From positions 24,804 to 88,803 of the forward strand of contig CBFIHZ010000014.1 of assembly GCA_965662545.1 (NCBI GenBank): a stretch of DNA of 64,000 bases, read 5' to 3'. A model generated the notes under the pieces. It had not been told where the DNA came from. It was given only the letters and a program-made list of their open reading frames with translations, and did no database searches. Source of the stretch: CPC320 sp002684375 (GTDB taxonomy: Bacteria; Pseudomonadota; Alphaproteobacteria; Rhodobacterales; Rhodobacteraceae). Shown piece by piece: positions 8,590-18,321 of this stretch (position 1 is the first letter of the stretch; the number at the start of each line of letters is the position of its first letter). The position numbers and the translations under genes were made by a program.

Positions 8590-10548
8590 TCACACGTCCA
8601 GTTCCTGAACAAAGCGTGCATTTTCCTGAATGTACTGAAACCGCAGCTCTGGCTTTTTACCCATCAGACGCTCGACCAGGTCGCCGGTTTCACCGGGTTC
8701 ATCCTCATCAATGCTGACCCGTATCAGTTTGCGGCTGCTCGGATCCATTGTGGTCTCTTTCAGATCCTTGGCGTCCATTTCACCAAGACCTTTAAAGCGG
8801 CTGACGTCGATTTTCCCCTTGCCACCAAGACCTTTTTCCAGCCATTCGTCCCGCTCGATCTCATCGACGCAATAGACGCGCTTGGCGCCTTGAGTCAGCC
8901 GAAACAGCGGTGGACAGGCCAGATACAGGTGACCGGCGTCGATCATCGGACGCATCTGGGTGAAAAAGAACGTCATCAAAAGCGCCGCGATATGGGCACC
9001 GTCCACATCGGCGTCGGTCATGATAATGATCTTGTCATAACGCAGATCATCGAGATTGAACCGCGTGCCAAGATTGACCCCCATCGCCTGTGACAGATCG
9101 CTGATTTCCTGATTGGTGCCAATTTTAGCACTGGCCGCACCCAAGACGTTGAGGATTTTGCCGCGTAGGGGCAACAGCGCTTGTACTTTTCGGTTGCGCG
9201 CCATTTTGGCCGAGCCACCAGCGCTGTCTCCTTCGACAAGAAACAACTCTGTGCCCTCGCGGGCAGTGGCCGAGCAATCGACCAGTTTTCCAGGCAAGCG
9301 CAGACGTTTGGTGGCCGTTTTGCGCTGGGTTTCCTTCTCTTGACGTCGGCGCAGGCGTTCTTCAGCGCGCAGCACGAGAAAATCCAAGATCGCACCGGCA
9401 GATTTGGTATCGGCCGCCAGCCAGTTGTCAAAGTGATCTCGGACAGCGTTTTCCACAAGGCGCTGGGCTTCGGTGGTGGCCAGACGGTCTTTGGTCTGGC
9501 CGACAAACTCCGGCTCGCTGATAAAGCAACTTACCAGCGCACAGCCGCCGGTGATCAGATCGTCGCGGGTGATTTGTGCAGCTTTTTTATTGTTTGAAAG
9601 CTCTCCATACGCGCGCATGCCCTTGAGAATTGCGGTCCAAAAGCCAGCTTCATGAGTGCCACCTTCGGGCGTGGGGACCGTGTTGCAATAGGACTGGATA
9701 AACCCGTCCCGCGCCGGGGTCCAGTTTATTGCCCATTCCACCTTGCCTGGGACGCTGAATTTTTCCTGAAAATCAATACTGCCGGCGAAGGGCTTTTCGG
9801 CATACGTGGTGGCACCGGCCAGCGTTTCGCCGAGATAATCAGCCAGCCCGCCGGGAAAGTGGAACACCGCTTCTTGTGGGGTGTCGCCATCCGAAACGGC
9901 AGATTTCCAACGAATTTCAACTCCGGAAAACAGATAGGCTTTGGAGCGGACCATTTTCAGCAAGCGTGCCGGTTTAAACCGGTGCGACCCGAAAATCTGT
10001 TCATCGGCATGAAAGGTTACCGAGGTGCCACGCCGGTTTGCGGCCGTGCCAGTTTTGGCCACGGGGCCCAGTGGAATGCCGCGCGAAAAGCGTTGTTCGA
10101 ACAGTTCTTTGTTGCGCGCCACCTCAACCACCATACTGTCGGAGAGAGCGTTCACGACCGAGGCGCCTACTCCGTGCAGACCGCCCGAGGTCTGATAGGC
10201 TTTGCCGGAAAACTTGCCGCCCGAATGCAGCGTGCATAAGATTACTTCCAGCGCTGATTTATCTTTGAACTTGGGATGGGGGTCGACAGGGATGCCACGG
10301 CCGTTGTCGCGGATGGTCACTGCGTAATCAGCATGCAACTCAACCTCGATGCGGTTGGCATGACCTGCGACTGCCTCATCCATTGAGTTGTCGAGCACCT
10401 CGGCCACGAGATGATGTAACGCGCGCTCGTCGGTGCCACCGATGTACATGCCGGGCCGTTTACGTACTGGCTCCAACCCTTCGAGCACCTCGATTGAGGA
10501 TGCGTTATAGTCAGACCCTTGGGTGCTGCTGAGAAGATCTTCTGACAT
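8590..10548 (-). CDS. parE: DNA topoisomerase IV subunit B
   Basis: The 652-residue ATPase subunit of topoisomerase IV, which with ParC separates replicated chromosomes. The GHKL ATPase domain shows EVLDNSMDEAVAGHA, DNGRGIPVD and GGLHGVGASVVNAL; the TOPRIM domain shows LVEGDSAGGSA and DADVDGAHI; the C-terminus has the GEMDAKDLKETTMDP block. The length fits ParE rather than GyrB, which carries an extra C-terminal insert. The frame is open to 10668, but the ATG at 10548 begins the conserved MSEDLL...YNASSIEVLEGLEPVRKRP stretch. Confidence 0.93.
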   Translation of the reverse strand: MSEDLLSSTQGSDYNASSIEVLEGLEPVRKRPGMYIGGTDERALHHLVAEVLDNSMDEAVAGHANRIEVELHADYAVTIRDNGRGIPVDPHPKFKDKSALEVILCTLHSGGKFSGKAYQTSGGLHGVGASVVNALSDSMVVEVARNKELFEQRFSRGIPLGPVAKTGTAANRRGTSVTFHADEQIFGSHRFKPARLLKMVRSKAYLFSGVEIRWKSAVSDGDTPQEAVFHFPGGLADYLGETLAGATTYAEKPFAGSIDFQEKFSVPGKVEWAINWTPARDGFIQSYCNTVPTPEGGTHEAGFWTAILKGMRAYGELSNNKKAAQITRDDLITGGCALVSCFISEPEFVGQTKDRLATTEAQRLVENAVRDHFDNWLAADTKSAGAILDFLVLRAEERLRRRQEKETQRKTATKRLRLPGKLVDCSATAREGTELFLVEGDSAGGSAKMARNRKVQALLPLRGKILNVLGAASAKIGTNQEISDLSQAMGVNLGTRFNLDDLRYDKIIIMTDADVDGAHIAALLMTFFFTQMRPMIDAGHLYLACPPLFRLTQGAKRVYCVDEIERDEWLEKGLGGKGKIDVSRFKGLGEMDAKDLKETTMDPSSRKLIRVSIDEDEPGETGDLVERLMGKKPELRFQYIQENARFVQELDV

Positions 10549-10766
10549 GTGAGCTGCTCTGTTTTTATCTTGTTGCTGCGCAATATGACAGGTTGCAGGC
10601 GCGGGGGGAAGGCTCAGTTCGGTCAGTGGGGCAGCATTTTGCAAATTAGCCGTCTTCGACTTGCACAAGTATGCGGGACTGGGTGCCTTGAGGGTTGTTC
10701 TGAGGCGCTTTTTTGGGCATGGCTGGTTTAGATCTGTACTTTTGTTAATTAGAGTGAGCCGTTTCT

Positions 10767-12119
10767 TTGTCGTTGACCGTGTCCTACCAGCAGCATTTCC
10801 GCGCGATTATGCGCCTTGGCTTGCCCTTGATTGGTGGCCATCTGGCACATTTTTCGATCGCGATGACCGATACTGTGATGATGGGCTGGCATTCGGTTGC
10901 TGGTTTGGCGGCCCTAGTGTTGGGCAGCACAATGTTTTTTGTCCTATTTATTCTGGGGGCAGGGTTTTCTGCGGCGATTATGCCGCTGGTTGCCAGTGCC
11001 GAGGCGCAGGGGGATCAACTGCGCGTTCGGCGGGTCACGCGGATGGGCTTTTGGCTCAGCGCGCTGTACGGGCTTTTGGTGTTGCCGGCTTTTTGGTGGT
11101 CATCACCTCTGTTGCAAGCCTTTGGGCAACAGCTTTCGCTGGCTGAAGAGGTGCAGCGCTATTTACGGATCGCCGGGTTTGCGATTGTCCCGGCGCTGTT
11201 GATGATGGTGGTTAAATCCTATTTGGCAGCGCTGGAAAAGACTCAAGTGGTCCTGTGGATCACCGTAGGGGGCGTTGGGCTGAACGCTGTGTTGAACTAT
11301 GCGCTGATTTTTGGTCATTGGGGGGCGCCTGCGATGGGCATTCAAGGGGCTGCTATTGCTTCATTGCTAGTCAATCTTGTAATGTTCCTTGGCGTTGCGT
11401 TCTATGCTGCCAAAACCGCACCAGAGCACGCCTTGTTTCATCGGCTCTGGCGGCTGGACTGGGATGTGTTTGGGGCAGTTGCCCGGATGGGTGTGCCTGT
11501 CGGTTTGACCAGTTTGGCTGAATCCGGTTTGTTTGCCGCCTCGACGATTATGATGGGATGGCTGGGGACGGTGCCGCTGGCTGCCCATGGTATCGCCATG
11601 CAGCTGACGGCCGCCACATTCATGATCCACCTTGGATTGAGTAATGCCGCCACAATCCGCGCAGGCAATGCGCTGGGCCGGCGCGATGAGGTGCATCTGC
11701 GTCGGGGTGCATGGGCGGTGACCGGCGTGGCAATGGTGGTGGTCGCAGCGACGATCTATGCGTTTTTGATGCATCCCCACGCTCTGATTGGATTGTTTTT
11801 GGATGCAAACGAAGGGGATCGCGCCCTGATCTTACAAGCCGGGGCCACGCTTTTGGCGGTGGCGGCGCTGTTTCAGTTGGTCGATTCCGTGCAGGCGATG
11901 GCGCTGGGCCTATTGCGCGGGGTGCATGATGCCGGAGCGCCTATGGTGATTGCGGGGGTGAGCTATTGGATGATTGGTATTCCCGCCGCCTATTACATGG
12001 GGTTTGTTCTACAGTGGCAGGGTGTCGGGGTCTGGTTGGGGTTGGTGGTCGGTTTGGCTGTTGCTGCGGGTTTGCTTATGGCGCGGTTCTGGATCTGGTC
12101 CTGTAAGATAGAGGCTTGA
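10767..12119 (+). CDS. MATE-family efflux transporter
   Basis: A 450-residue polytopic membrane protein with about 12 helices and the MATE pattern: MRLGLPLIGGHLAHFSIAMTD at the start, a repeated half at the middle (ARMGVPVGLTSLAE), and ALGLLRGVHDAGAPM near the end. It should export organic cations or drugs using a Na+ or H+ gradient. The start is uncertain: TTG at 10767, TTG at 10773 and GTG at 10779 are all in frame, with only a weak GAGTGAG purine stretch upstream. Confidence 0.88.
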   Translation: MSLTVSYQQHFRAIMRLGLPLIGGHLAHFSIAMTDTVMMGWHSVAGLAALVLGSTMFFVLFILGAGFSAAIMPLVASAEAQGDQLRVRRVTRMGFWLSALYGLLVLPAFWWSSPLLQAFGQQLSLAEEVQRYLRIAGFAIVPALLMMVVKSYLAALEKTQVVLWITVGGVGLNAVLNYALIFGHWGAPAMGIQGAAIASLLVNLVMFLGVAFYAAKTAPEHALFHRLWRLDWDVFGAVARMGVPVGLTSLAESGLFAASTIMMGWLGTVPLAAHGIAMQLTAATFMIHLGLSNAATIRAGNALGRRDEVHLRRGAWAVTGVAMVVVAATIYAFLMHPHALIGLFLDANEGDRALILQAGATLLAVAALFQLVDSVQAMALGLLRGVHDAGAPMVIAGVSYWMIGIPAAYYMGFVLQWQGVGVWLGLVVGLAVAAGLLMARFWIWSCKIEA

Positions 12120-12250
12120 ACTCGCACCGGTTCAGTCCCCCACAAGAGTCCCTGCTTGAAGCCTCTCAAGTCTGCAAGGCGATATCGCTAACTTGAGAAA
12201 AAAATTTTTCAATTATGCGCAAAAGCCAGTCTGGCATGTACCTGAACCTG

Positions 12251-13453
12251 TTATGTTAACGCTGCACAAAACTCTGCAATACGCGCGCAAGCTGCCTTTA
12301 ATGTATCCTCAGAGGCCGCATAGCTGACCCTGAAACAGGGGGAAAGTCCGAAAGCCGCGCCAAAAACAATGGCGACATTCGCTTCTTCCAACAGTTGCAT
12401 GGCAAAGGCTTCGTCATTGGCCAAGAGGACGCCTGCCGCAGTTGTCTTGCCGATCAGCCCATCGATCGAGGCATAGACATAAAACGCACCCTCTGGGGTG
12501 GGGCAAGTGATCCCATCGATTGCGTTTAATTGGGCAACTACCAGATCGCGGCGCGTTCGAAACAAAATATTGTTGCTGGCGATATAGTCTTGTGGCCCGT
12601 TGAGCGCCTCAAGGGCGGCCCATTGGCTTACCGTACAGGGATTTGAAGTGCTTTGACCCTGTATGGTGCGCATCGCGGCAATCAATGCTCGTGGTCCTGC
12701 GGCATAGCCAATGCGCCAGCCAGTCATTGCAAAACCCTTCGAGACGCCATTGACGGTGAGGGTACGGTCGATAAGGTCGGGGGCTACCTCGGCCGGAGTG
12801 CAGAACTTGAAATTATCATAGACCAGATGCTCATAGATATCATCGCTGAGTATCCAGACATGGGGATGGCGCTGCAGCACTTCGGTCAGGGCGCGCAATT
12901 CGTCCCAGTGATAGCCGGCGCCTGTGGGGTTGCTGGGCGAATTAAAAATAAACCATTTCGTGCGTGGAGTGATTGCCGCCTCGAGCGCTTCGGCAGATAG
13001 TTTAAAGCCGCGCTCCACCGACGTCTCTAAAATAACGGGCTCGCCGCCGGCCAAATAGACCATATCGGGATAGCTAACCCAATAAGGCGCTGGGATGATC
13101 ACCTCGTCGCCGGGGTTCAGGGTGGCCATCAGCGCATTATAGAGTACCTGCTTGCCCCCGGTTCCGACAGAAACCTGCTCGGGTCGATAGCGCAATGCAT
13201 TGTCCCGCAGAAATTTGTCACAGATTGCTTGCTTGAGTTCGATGATGCCGTCGGGGGCGGTATATTTGGTTTTGCCCGCAAGAATTGCTGCAATCGCCGC
13301 TGATTTGATGTTTTCGGGAGTGTCAAAATCCGGCTCCCCAGCGCTGAGGCTGATGATGTCGCGCCCCGCGGCACGCATTTCAATCGCCTTGGATGACATC
13401 GCAACCGTGGGTGAGGGTTTGACGCGGGCAAGCGTGTCGGACAGCAAGGCCAT
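12251..13453 (-). CDS. aatA: Aspartate aminotransferase (class I, Ib type)
   Basis: A 400-residue PLP enzyme interconverting aspartate and 2-oxoglutarate with oxaloacetate and glutamate. It has the Ib-subgroup start ALLSDTLARVKPSPT, SLSAGEPDFDTP, FNSPSNPTGAGY and the PLP lysine K239 in VNGVSKGFAMTGWRIGY. The ATG at 13453 has GGAG about 9 bases upstream; the frame continues open to 13687 but runs antisense into the divergent regulator gene. Other amino acids may also be accepted by this subgroup. Confidence 0.9.
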   Translation of the reverse strand: MALLSDTLARVKPSPTVAMSSKAIEMRAAGRDIISLSAGEPDFDTPENIKSAAIAAILAGKTKYTAPDGIIELKQAICDKFLRDNALRYRPEQVSVGTGGKQVLYNALMATLNPGDEVIIPAPYWVSYPDMVYLAGGEPVILETSVERGFKLSAEALEAAITPRTKWFIFNSPSNPTGAGYHWDELRALTEVLQRHPHVWILSDDIYEHLVYDNFKFCTPAEVAPDLIDRTLTVNGVSKGFAMTGWRIGYAAGPRALIAAMRTIQGQSTSNPCTVSQWAALEALNGPQDYIASNNILFRTRRDLVVAQLNAIDGITCPTPEGAFYVYASIDGLIGKTTAAGVLLANDEAFAMQLLEEANVAIVFGAAFGLSPCFRVSYAASEDTLKAACARIAEFCAALT

Positions 13454-13537
13454 AGGTGCTCCAATCTGATCGGGTTGTACCCTTGTGCAATTTGCAGCAT
13501 CATGCAAGCACAGATTGAAACAAACAAGGAGTAGGAT

Positions 13538-13939
13538 ATGGACCCCGTTGAGAGCGATTGGTACGGGCCAGACATGGCGACCTTTGGCGACCGTCTTGCG
13601 GCGGCGCGCGAGCATGCCGCGATGAGCCAGTCGGATATGGCCAAGCGTTTGGGGGTCAAAGTCAGCACATTGCGCAAATGGGAACAAGACCTCTCAGAAC
13701 CGCGAGCCAATCGTCTGTCGATGATGGCCGGATTGCTAAACGTTTCTATCATGTGGTTGCTGAACGCCGAGGGCGAAGGCATATCCGGCCCTGATGACGG
13801 CTCTTATATAGCCCCGGACATCCAAGAAACGCTGAACGAAATCCGCGATATGAAAACCGTGATGAAGACCTCTTCTGAACGTCTGGCCCGGTTGGAAAAG
13901 AAACTGCGTTTGATTTTGCAGGCGGCCAATCATGGGTGA
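13538..13939 (+). CDS. XRE-type helix-turn-helix regulator
   Basis: A 133-residue protein with an HTH_3 domain at about residues 15-72 (FGDRLAAAREHAAMSQSDMA, then VSTLRKWEQDLSEPRANRL) and a charged, probably coiled C-terminal tail (residues 95-130). The start has AGGAGTAGGAT directly upstream. It is divergent from aatA and overlaps sdhE by 8 bases. Targets are unknown; the overlap suggests shared expression with the Sdh assembly factor. Confidence 0.85.
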   Translation: MDPVESDWYGPDMATFGDRLAAAREHAAMSQSDMAKRLGVKVSTLRKWEQDLSEPRANRLSMMAGLLNVSIMWLLNAEGEGISGPDDGSYIAPDIQETLNEIRDMKTVMKTSSERLARLEKKLRLILQAANHG

Positions 13940-14195
13940 ACTGCTAGAGCATCGCGTCAAAAGGTTGAAAATGCGATCGATGCGTAGGGGCATCAAAGAG
14001 ATGGACCTCATCCTGTCAGCCTTTGCTAATAGTCATCTTGAAAAGATGACGGAAGCCGATTTGATCTTGTATGACGCGATGTTGTCTGAAAATGATCATG
14101 ATCTGTATCAATGGGTTACCGGTCAGATCGCCGCGCCTGAACGCTTTGCTGCAATGATTGCAATGGTCGCTACAACATTACATAAAATCGATTAG
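13932..14195 (+). CDS. sdhE: Succinate dehydrogenase flavinylation/assembly factor SdhE
   Basis: An 87-residue SdhE (YgfY/SDHAF2) protein, which helps attach FAD covalently to the SdhA subunit. The RRGIKEMDLIL segment is the RGxxE hallmark of the family, followed by LILYDAMLSENDHDLYQWV. Its start lies within the end of the upstream XRE gene. Confidence 0.9.
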   Translation: MGELLEHRVKRLKMRSMRRGIKEMDLILSAFANSHLEKMTEADLILYDAMLSENDHDLYQWVTGQIAAPERFAAMIAMVATTLHKID

Positions 14196-14285
14196 TCTGC
14201 ATTTTAGCTAACGAAAATCGCAGTTTAACCTATTATTGGTGTTTTTATTCCAGTTTCCAAGGCAGAGATTTTGTTGGAGATTGAA

Positions 14286-14783
14286 ATGACAATTCACCCT
14301 GCGCTGGATAGCGGCATTAAGCTTGGGTTTGCTGAAAGCTACCTAGAGGCGTTAGCGCTGGTCGAACGTTTGCACCGATTATTGTTGGATGTTATCAAAG
14401 ACGAGTTTGAGCGCATCAATGTATTAGAAATTAACCCAGTACAGGCGCTCTTATTGTTTAATATTGGTGAGAATGAAGTCACCGCTGGCGAATTGAAGTC
14501 GCGGGGCTATTATCAGGGCAGCAATGTCAGCTATAATCTCAAAAAGATGGTCGAGATGGGGTATATGCACCATCAGCGCAGCGAAATAGATCGCCGCTCG
14601 GTGAGGGTGCGTCTGACTGAAAAGGGCCGCTCTATACGGGATATCGTTGCAGAGCTATTTGCCCGTCATGCCGACGGTTTGCAAAGCAAAGGTGTGCTTG
14701 GCTCGGAGGGTATCGAGGATATCACCAGTTCATTGCGTCGGGTGGAGCGTTATTGGACCGACCAGATACGGTACATCTATTAA
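14286..14783 (+). CDS. ldtR: MarR-type winged-helix regulator, LdtR-like
   Basis: A 165-residue winged-helix protein matching the alphaproteobacterial LdtR group (SYLEALALVERLHRLLLDVIKDEFER start, RGYYQGSNVSYNLKKMVEMGYMHHQRSEIDRRSVRVRLTEKG wing region seen around residues 75-115). In Rhizobiales LdtR activates an L,D-transpeptidase gene and affects cell wall and stress tolerance. I start at the ATG at 14286, 7 bases after GGAG, rather than the TTG at 14271. Family name is confident; the regulated genes here are not visible. Confidence 0.82.
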   Translation: MTIHPALDSGIKLGFAESYLEALALVERLHRLLLDVIKDEFERINVLEINPVQALLLFNIGENEVTAGELKSRGYYQGSNVSYNLKKMVEMGYMHHQRSEIDRRSVRVRLTEKGRSIRDIVAELFARHADGLQSKGVLGSEGIEDITSSLRRVERYWTDQIRYIY

Positions 14784-14937
14784 CCCCGAAATATAGTGCA
14801 TTTCTAGCTGGGGTGGATAAAAACCAACCGCTGCTGCGAAACGCTTATTGTGGGTCTGCCCATCCGCCCCCTATTCACACGAGGCCCCATTCATAACAGG
14901 CATATTGATCGGTGGGCAGCGTCTCCAATCGCCAAGC

Positions 14938-15366
14938 CTACCAATGGCCGGTATTTCCCATGCTTAACCATGGCTCGGCACCCTCAAGCGGCGGCCCGTT
15001 TTGCAGTAATTCAATCGATATATTATCCGGTGAGCGGATGAACGCCATATGGCCGTCGCGCGGAGGCCGATTGATCGTCACCCCATTCGCCTGAAGATGT
15101 GCGCAGGTCTCGTAAATATTATCCACACCAAAGGCTAAATGGCCAAAGTGGCGGCTGTCATTGGGGAGGCCATCATCGCCGTCCCAATTGTAGGTCAATT
15201 CAATCGGGCGATCCTCTTGGCCATCCGGCGCCATAAAGATCAAAGTGAAACGCCCGTTTTCACTTTCTTTGCGTCGGGTTTCTTTTAGACCTAGCAGAGT
15301 ATAAAATGCCAAAGAGGTCTCTAGGTTTTTGACCCTCACCATTGTGTGTAAATATTTCAGACCCAT
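14938..15366 (-). CDS. gloA: Lactoylglutathione lyase (glyoxalase I)
   Basis: A 142-residue VOC-fold protein matching GloA: HTMVRVKNLETSLAFYTLLGL, ELTYNWD, FGHLAFGVDNIYETC and FIRSPDNISIELLQ. It isomerises the methylglyoxal-glutathione hemithioacetal to S-lactoylglutathione. Metal ligands of the family (His near residue 7, Glu in IELTYNW, His in GHLAF, Glu in IELLQ) are all present. GGAGGG precedes the ATG. Confidence 0.9.
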   Translation of the reverse strand: MGLKYLHTMVRVKNLETSLAFYTLLGLKETRRKESENGRFTLIFMAPDGQEDRPIELTYNWDGDDGLPNDSRHFGHLAFGVDNIYETCAHLQANGVTINRPPRDGHMAFIRSPDNISIELLQNGPPLEGAEPWLSMGNTGHW

Positions 15367-15593
15367 TTATCGCCCTCCAAAACCAGTTCGGGGCCAACCG
15401 TAACGTATGTTTCGGTGATGTCGATACCTTTAATTTGCGCAGACAGAGATGCTTTTGCTGGAAATTTGCGAAAGAAAGCAGCTAAAAACCAACTTTGGTT
15501 TGTCCTGGAAATTGGCTTATATAGCTATTTTGTGTCTGGATGTGACCAGATATAGTCGTCGCGACTCAACATGCTGTCCAAAGGATTCGCCCG

Positions 15594-16496
15594 ATGACCC
15601 TGACCCCAGACCAACAAGCCGAAATCGACGCCCTGCGCGCGGCGCCACGGCAGACGCTGCGTGCGGTGAGCGAGGGTATGGAAGCCCATCTGTATAATGC
15701 GATCCCGGTTTTGGATCATGGTTTTATCCGCGTAGTCGATTATATGGGAGATGATGCGGCGATCTGTCAGGCGGCGCGTGTCAGCTATGGTAAGGGTACC
15801 AAATCCGTGCAAAATGACGAGGGTTTGATCCGGTATCTGATGCGCCACTGGCATTCGACGCCGTTTGAAATGTGCGAGGTCAAACTGCATGTTAAACTGC
15901 CGGTCTTTGTGGCCCGTCAATGGATTAGGCACCGCACTGCAAACGTAAATGAATACTCTGCGCGCTATTCGATCTTGGACCGAGAATTTTATATTCCGGC
16001 GCCGGAACATATCGCGGCACAATCGGTGGTGAATAACCAAGGGCGCGGCGAGGCTTTGACCGGAGCAGAAGCCGCGCGGGTTTTGGATATTCTGAAAACT
16101 GATTCTGAACGGTCTTACGACAATTATCAGGCGATGATCAGCGATGATGGCCAACGGGGTCTTGCACGTGAGCTTGCGCGGATGAACCTTCCGGCTAATA
16201 TTTATACCCAGTGGTATTGGAAGGTCGATTTGCACAATTTACTGCATTTTCTGCGGCTGCGTGCCGATGCGCATGCGCAATATGAAATACGCGTCTATGC
16301 GGACGCAATCTGTTCCGTTGTGGCGGATTGGGTGCCTTTTGCCTATGCGGCCTTTGAGGATTACCGCCTGGGTGGGGCGACGCTTAGTGAAACGGCGCTG
16401 GAGTGTGTGCGCCGGATGCTCAAAGGCGAGGCCGTGACACAAGAGACATCGGGGATGAGCAAAGGTGAATGGCGTGAGTTTGAACAATTATTATGA
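15594..16496 (+). CDS. thyX: FAD-dependent thymidylate synthase
   Basis: A 300-residue ThyX, which methylates dUMP using FADH2 and methylene-tetrahydrofolate. The ThyX signature RHRTANVNEYSARY lies at residues 112-125, and the C-terminal LHFLRLRADAHAQYEIRVYA block binds substrate. No thyA is in the window. The length is as usual for alphaproteobacteria. Confidence 0.95.
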   Translation: MTLTPDQQAEIDALRAAPRQTLRAVSEGMEAHLYNAIPVLDHGFIRVVDYMGDDAAICQAARVSYGKGTKSVQNDEGLIRYLMRHWHSTPFEMCEVKLHVKLPVFVARQWIRHRTANVNEYSARYSILDREFYIPAPEHIAAQSVVNNQGRGEALTGAEAARVLDILKTDSERSYDNYQAMISDDGQRGLARELARMNLPANIYTQWYWKVDLHNLLHFLRLRADAHAQYEIRVYADAICSVVADWVPFAYAAFEDYRLGGATLSETALECVRRMLKGEAVTQETSGMSKGEWREFEQLL

Positions 16497-16577
16497 ATTT
16501 CGGGGCCGGCATGTTTGGTTTATGCCTTCTGGCTCGGGCTTATGCCGGGGGACACCTGAAAAATCTGGGAGCAATCT

Positions 16578-16904
16578 ATGATCCTATATGGAATACCGAC
16601 CTGTGATACTTGTAAAAAAGCCCGCAAGGCGCTGGAGACAGAGGGCCATTCGGTGACGTTTCGCGATGTCAGAGCAGAACCTTTGTCCGAAGATGAATGG
16701 GCAATACTGCTGGCCGAGTTTGGCTCAACTTTGGTGAATCAGAAATCCACTACCTATCGCGGGTTATCGATGTGGTTGCGAGAAGCCGAGGCGGACGCGC
16801 AACTGCTGGCACAGCCCACGTTGATGAAGCGGCCCGTGTTGCAGGATGAGACGCGGCTGACGATGGGTTGGGGTGAAGATGTGCAGGCGATCTGGCTGAC
16901 TTGA
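16578..16904 (+). CDS. ArsC/Spx-family thioredoxin-fold protein
   Basis: A 108-residue member of the ArsC/Spx/YffB family with the N-terminal CDTCKKARKAL motif (CxxC at residues 9-12) and KSTTYRGL. Family members are glutathione-dependent arsenate reductases or Spx-like regulators; the YffB-like branch has no settled function. GGGAG precedes the ATG. No other arsenic gene is nearby, so I would not call it an arsenate reductase. Confidence 0.8.
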   Translation: MILYGIPTCDTCKKARKALETEGHSVTFRDVRAEPLSEDEWAILLAEFGSTLVNQKSTTYRGLSMWLREAEADAQLLAQPTLMKRPVLQDETRLTMGWGEDVQAIWLT

Positions 16905-17017
16905 TCGCGGCCTGACAAGATCTATTTTACATCATGGGTGGGAATAACCACCTGACCAAGTTGCGGAATGATCTGTCCAGTACCGGACCCCGCAAGTCAG
17001 AATTGGGGACACGCGGC

Positions 17018-17503
17018 ATGTTGCAACTGAATATGAAAGTCAATGGCGTACCCGTTTCGGGGCAGGCTGAGGGCCGTACCCTTTTGGTGCAGTTTCTGCG
17101 TGATAGACTTGGACTGACAGGCACCCATATAGGCTGTGATACCAGCCAGTGTGGAGCTTGCGTGGTGCATGTGAACGGCGATGCGGTCAAAGCCTGTACG
17201 ATGTTTGCGGCAGAAGCCGCCGGCGCCGAGGTCAGCACGATCGAGGGCCAAGCCAATGCCGATGGATCCCTCAATCCTATACAGCAGGCTTTTCAGGATC
17301 ATCACGGTTTGCAATGCGGGTTTTGCACGCCCGGGATGGTAATGTCGGCAACCGCCTTACTGAACCAAACGCCCAAGCCCAATGAGCACATGATCCGAAC
17401 TTATCTTGAGGGCAATATGTGTCGCTGTACCGGCTATCACAATATTATCAAAGCGGTTTTGGCGGCATCCGGACAGGGTGTCAGCGGGCCAGATCCAAGG
17501 TGA
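17018..17503 (+). CDS. 2Fe-2S subunit of a CoxSML-type molybdenum hydroxylase (CoxS-like)
   Basis: A 161-residue small subunit with both cluster sites: the plant-type site in GCDTSQCGACVVHV and the alpha-helical site in CGFCTPG and CRCTGYHN. It passes electrons from the molybdenum site to FAD. The start ATG at 17018 gives the normal family length; the frame is open to 16934. The FAD subunit follows 8 bases later, but no large subunit is adjacent. The nearest candidate partner is at 52.9 kb. Confidence 0.9.
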   Translation: MLQLNMKVNGVPVSGQAEGRTLLVQFLRDRLGLTGTHIGCDTSQCGACVVHVNGDAVKACTMFAAEAAGAEVSTIEGQANADGSLNPIQQAFQDHHGLQCGFCTPGMVMSATALLNQTPKPNEHMIRTYLEGNMCRCTGYHNIIKAVLAASGQGVSGPDPR

Positions 17504-17511
17504 CATGTTGA

Positions 17512-18303
17512 ATGTATGATTTTGAATTACTGACAGCCACTAGTCTGCAAGAGGCGGTAACCGCCTTGCAAGATGAAGAGACACAGGCGCTGGCCGGTGG
17601 GCAGACCTTGATCCCGACCATGAAACAAAGGCTCGCAAGCCCAGAACGCTTGGTCAGTCTGACCAAAATAAAGGCGCTTCAAGGCGTCACAGCCACTGCG
17701 CAAGAGGTCGTCATCGGGGCTGCGGCACGCCATGCTGATGTGGCGGTTGAGGCGGCGGCTTTTTTCCCGGCACTGGCCGATCTGGCGGGGCATATCGGTG
17801 ATCCTGCGGTGCGTAATCGCGGCACAATCGGGGGCAGTCTGGCCAATAACGACCCGGCAGCCTGTTATCCGGCAGCGGTGCTGGCCTGCGGTGCCGTGAT
17901 CGAAACCAACCTGCGCCAGATTGCGGCTAAGGATTATTTTGACGGCATGTTTGGCACAGCTTTGGACGATGGCGAACTGATCACTGCAGTGCGGTTTCCA
18001 ATCCCAAAGATTGCGCATTATGAAAAATTCGTCCAGCCTGCATCGCGCTTTGCGCTGGTTGGCGTCTTTGTGGCGCGATTTGACGATGCGGTCCGCGTGG
18101 CAATCACTGGCGCGTCGCAACAAGGGGTTTTTCGCTGGGTTGAGGCCGAGGCGGCGCTTTCAAAGGAATTTGAACCGGCTGCAATCGACAATCTTACCAT
18201 CGATCCGGCCGATTTGATTGCTGACGCCCATGCTGCGCAGACTTACCGCGCGCATCTGGTTTCAGTGATGACCAAACGCGCCGTGACAGCGATCAATCGA
18301 TAA
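17512..18303 (+). CDS. FAD subunit of a CoxSML-type molybdenum hydroxylase (CoxM-like)
   Basis: A 263-residue medium subunit with the two FAD-binding segments AGGQTLIP (residues 28-35) and TIGGSLANNDPA (around residue 105). The gene follows the 2Fe-2S subunit and converges with the enamidase gene. It could serve the orphan AYRGAGR-type large subunit at 52866-55178, or an unknown partner elsewhere. It is not needed by the nicotinate dehydrogenase, which has its own FAD subunit at 20594. Confidence 0.9.
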   Translation: MYDFELLTATSLQEAVTALQDEETQALAGGQTLIPTMKQRLASPERLVSLTKIKALQGVTATAQEVVIGAAARHADVAVEAAAFFPALADLAGHIGDPAVRNRGTIGGSLANNDPAACYPAAVLACGAVIETNLRQIAAKDYFDGMFGTALDDGELITAVRFPIPKIAHYEKFVQPASRFALVGVFVARFDDAVRVAITGASQQGVFRWVEAEAALSKEFEPAAIDNLTIDPADLIADAHAAQTYRAHLVSVMTKRAVTAINR

Positions 18304-18321
18304 CACCGTTTTACGCAAAAA

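Noticed and set aside
16578..16904. Arsenate resistance gene
   Set aside because: Only the ArsC fold is shared; no arsenic transporter or regulator is nearby.
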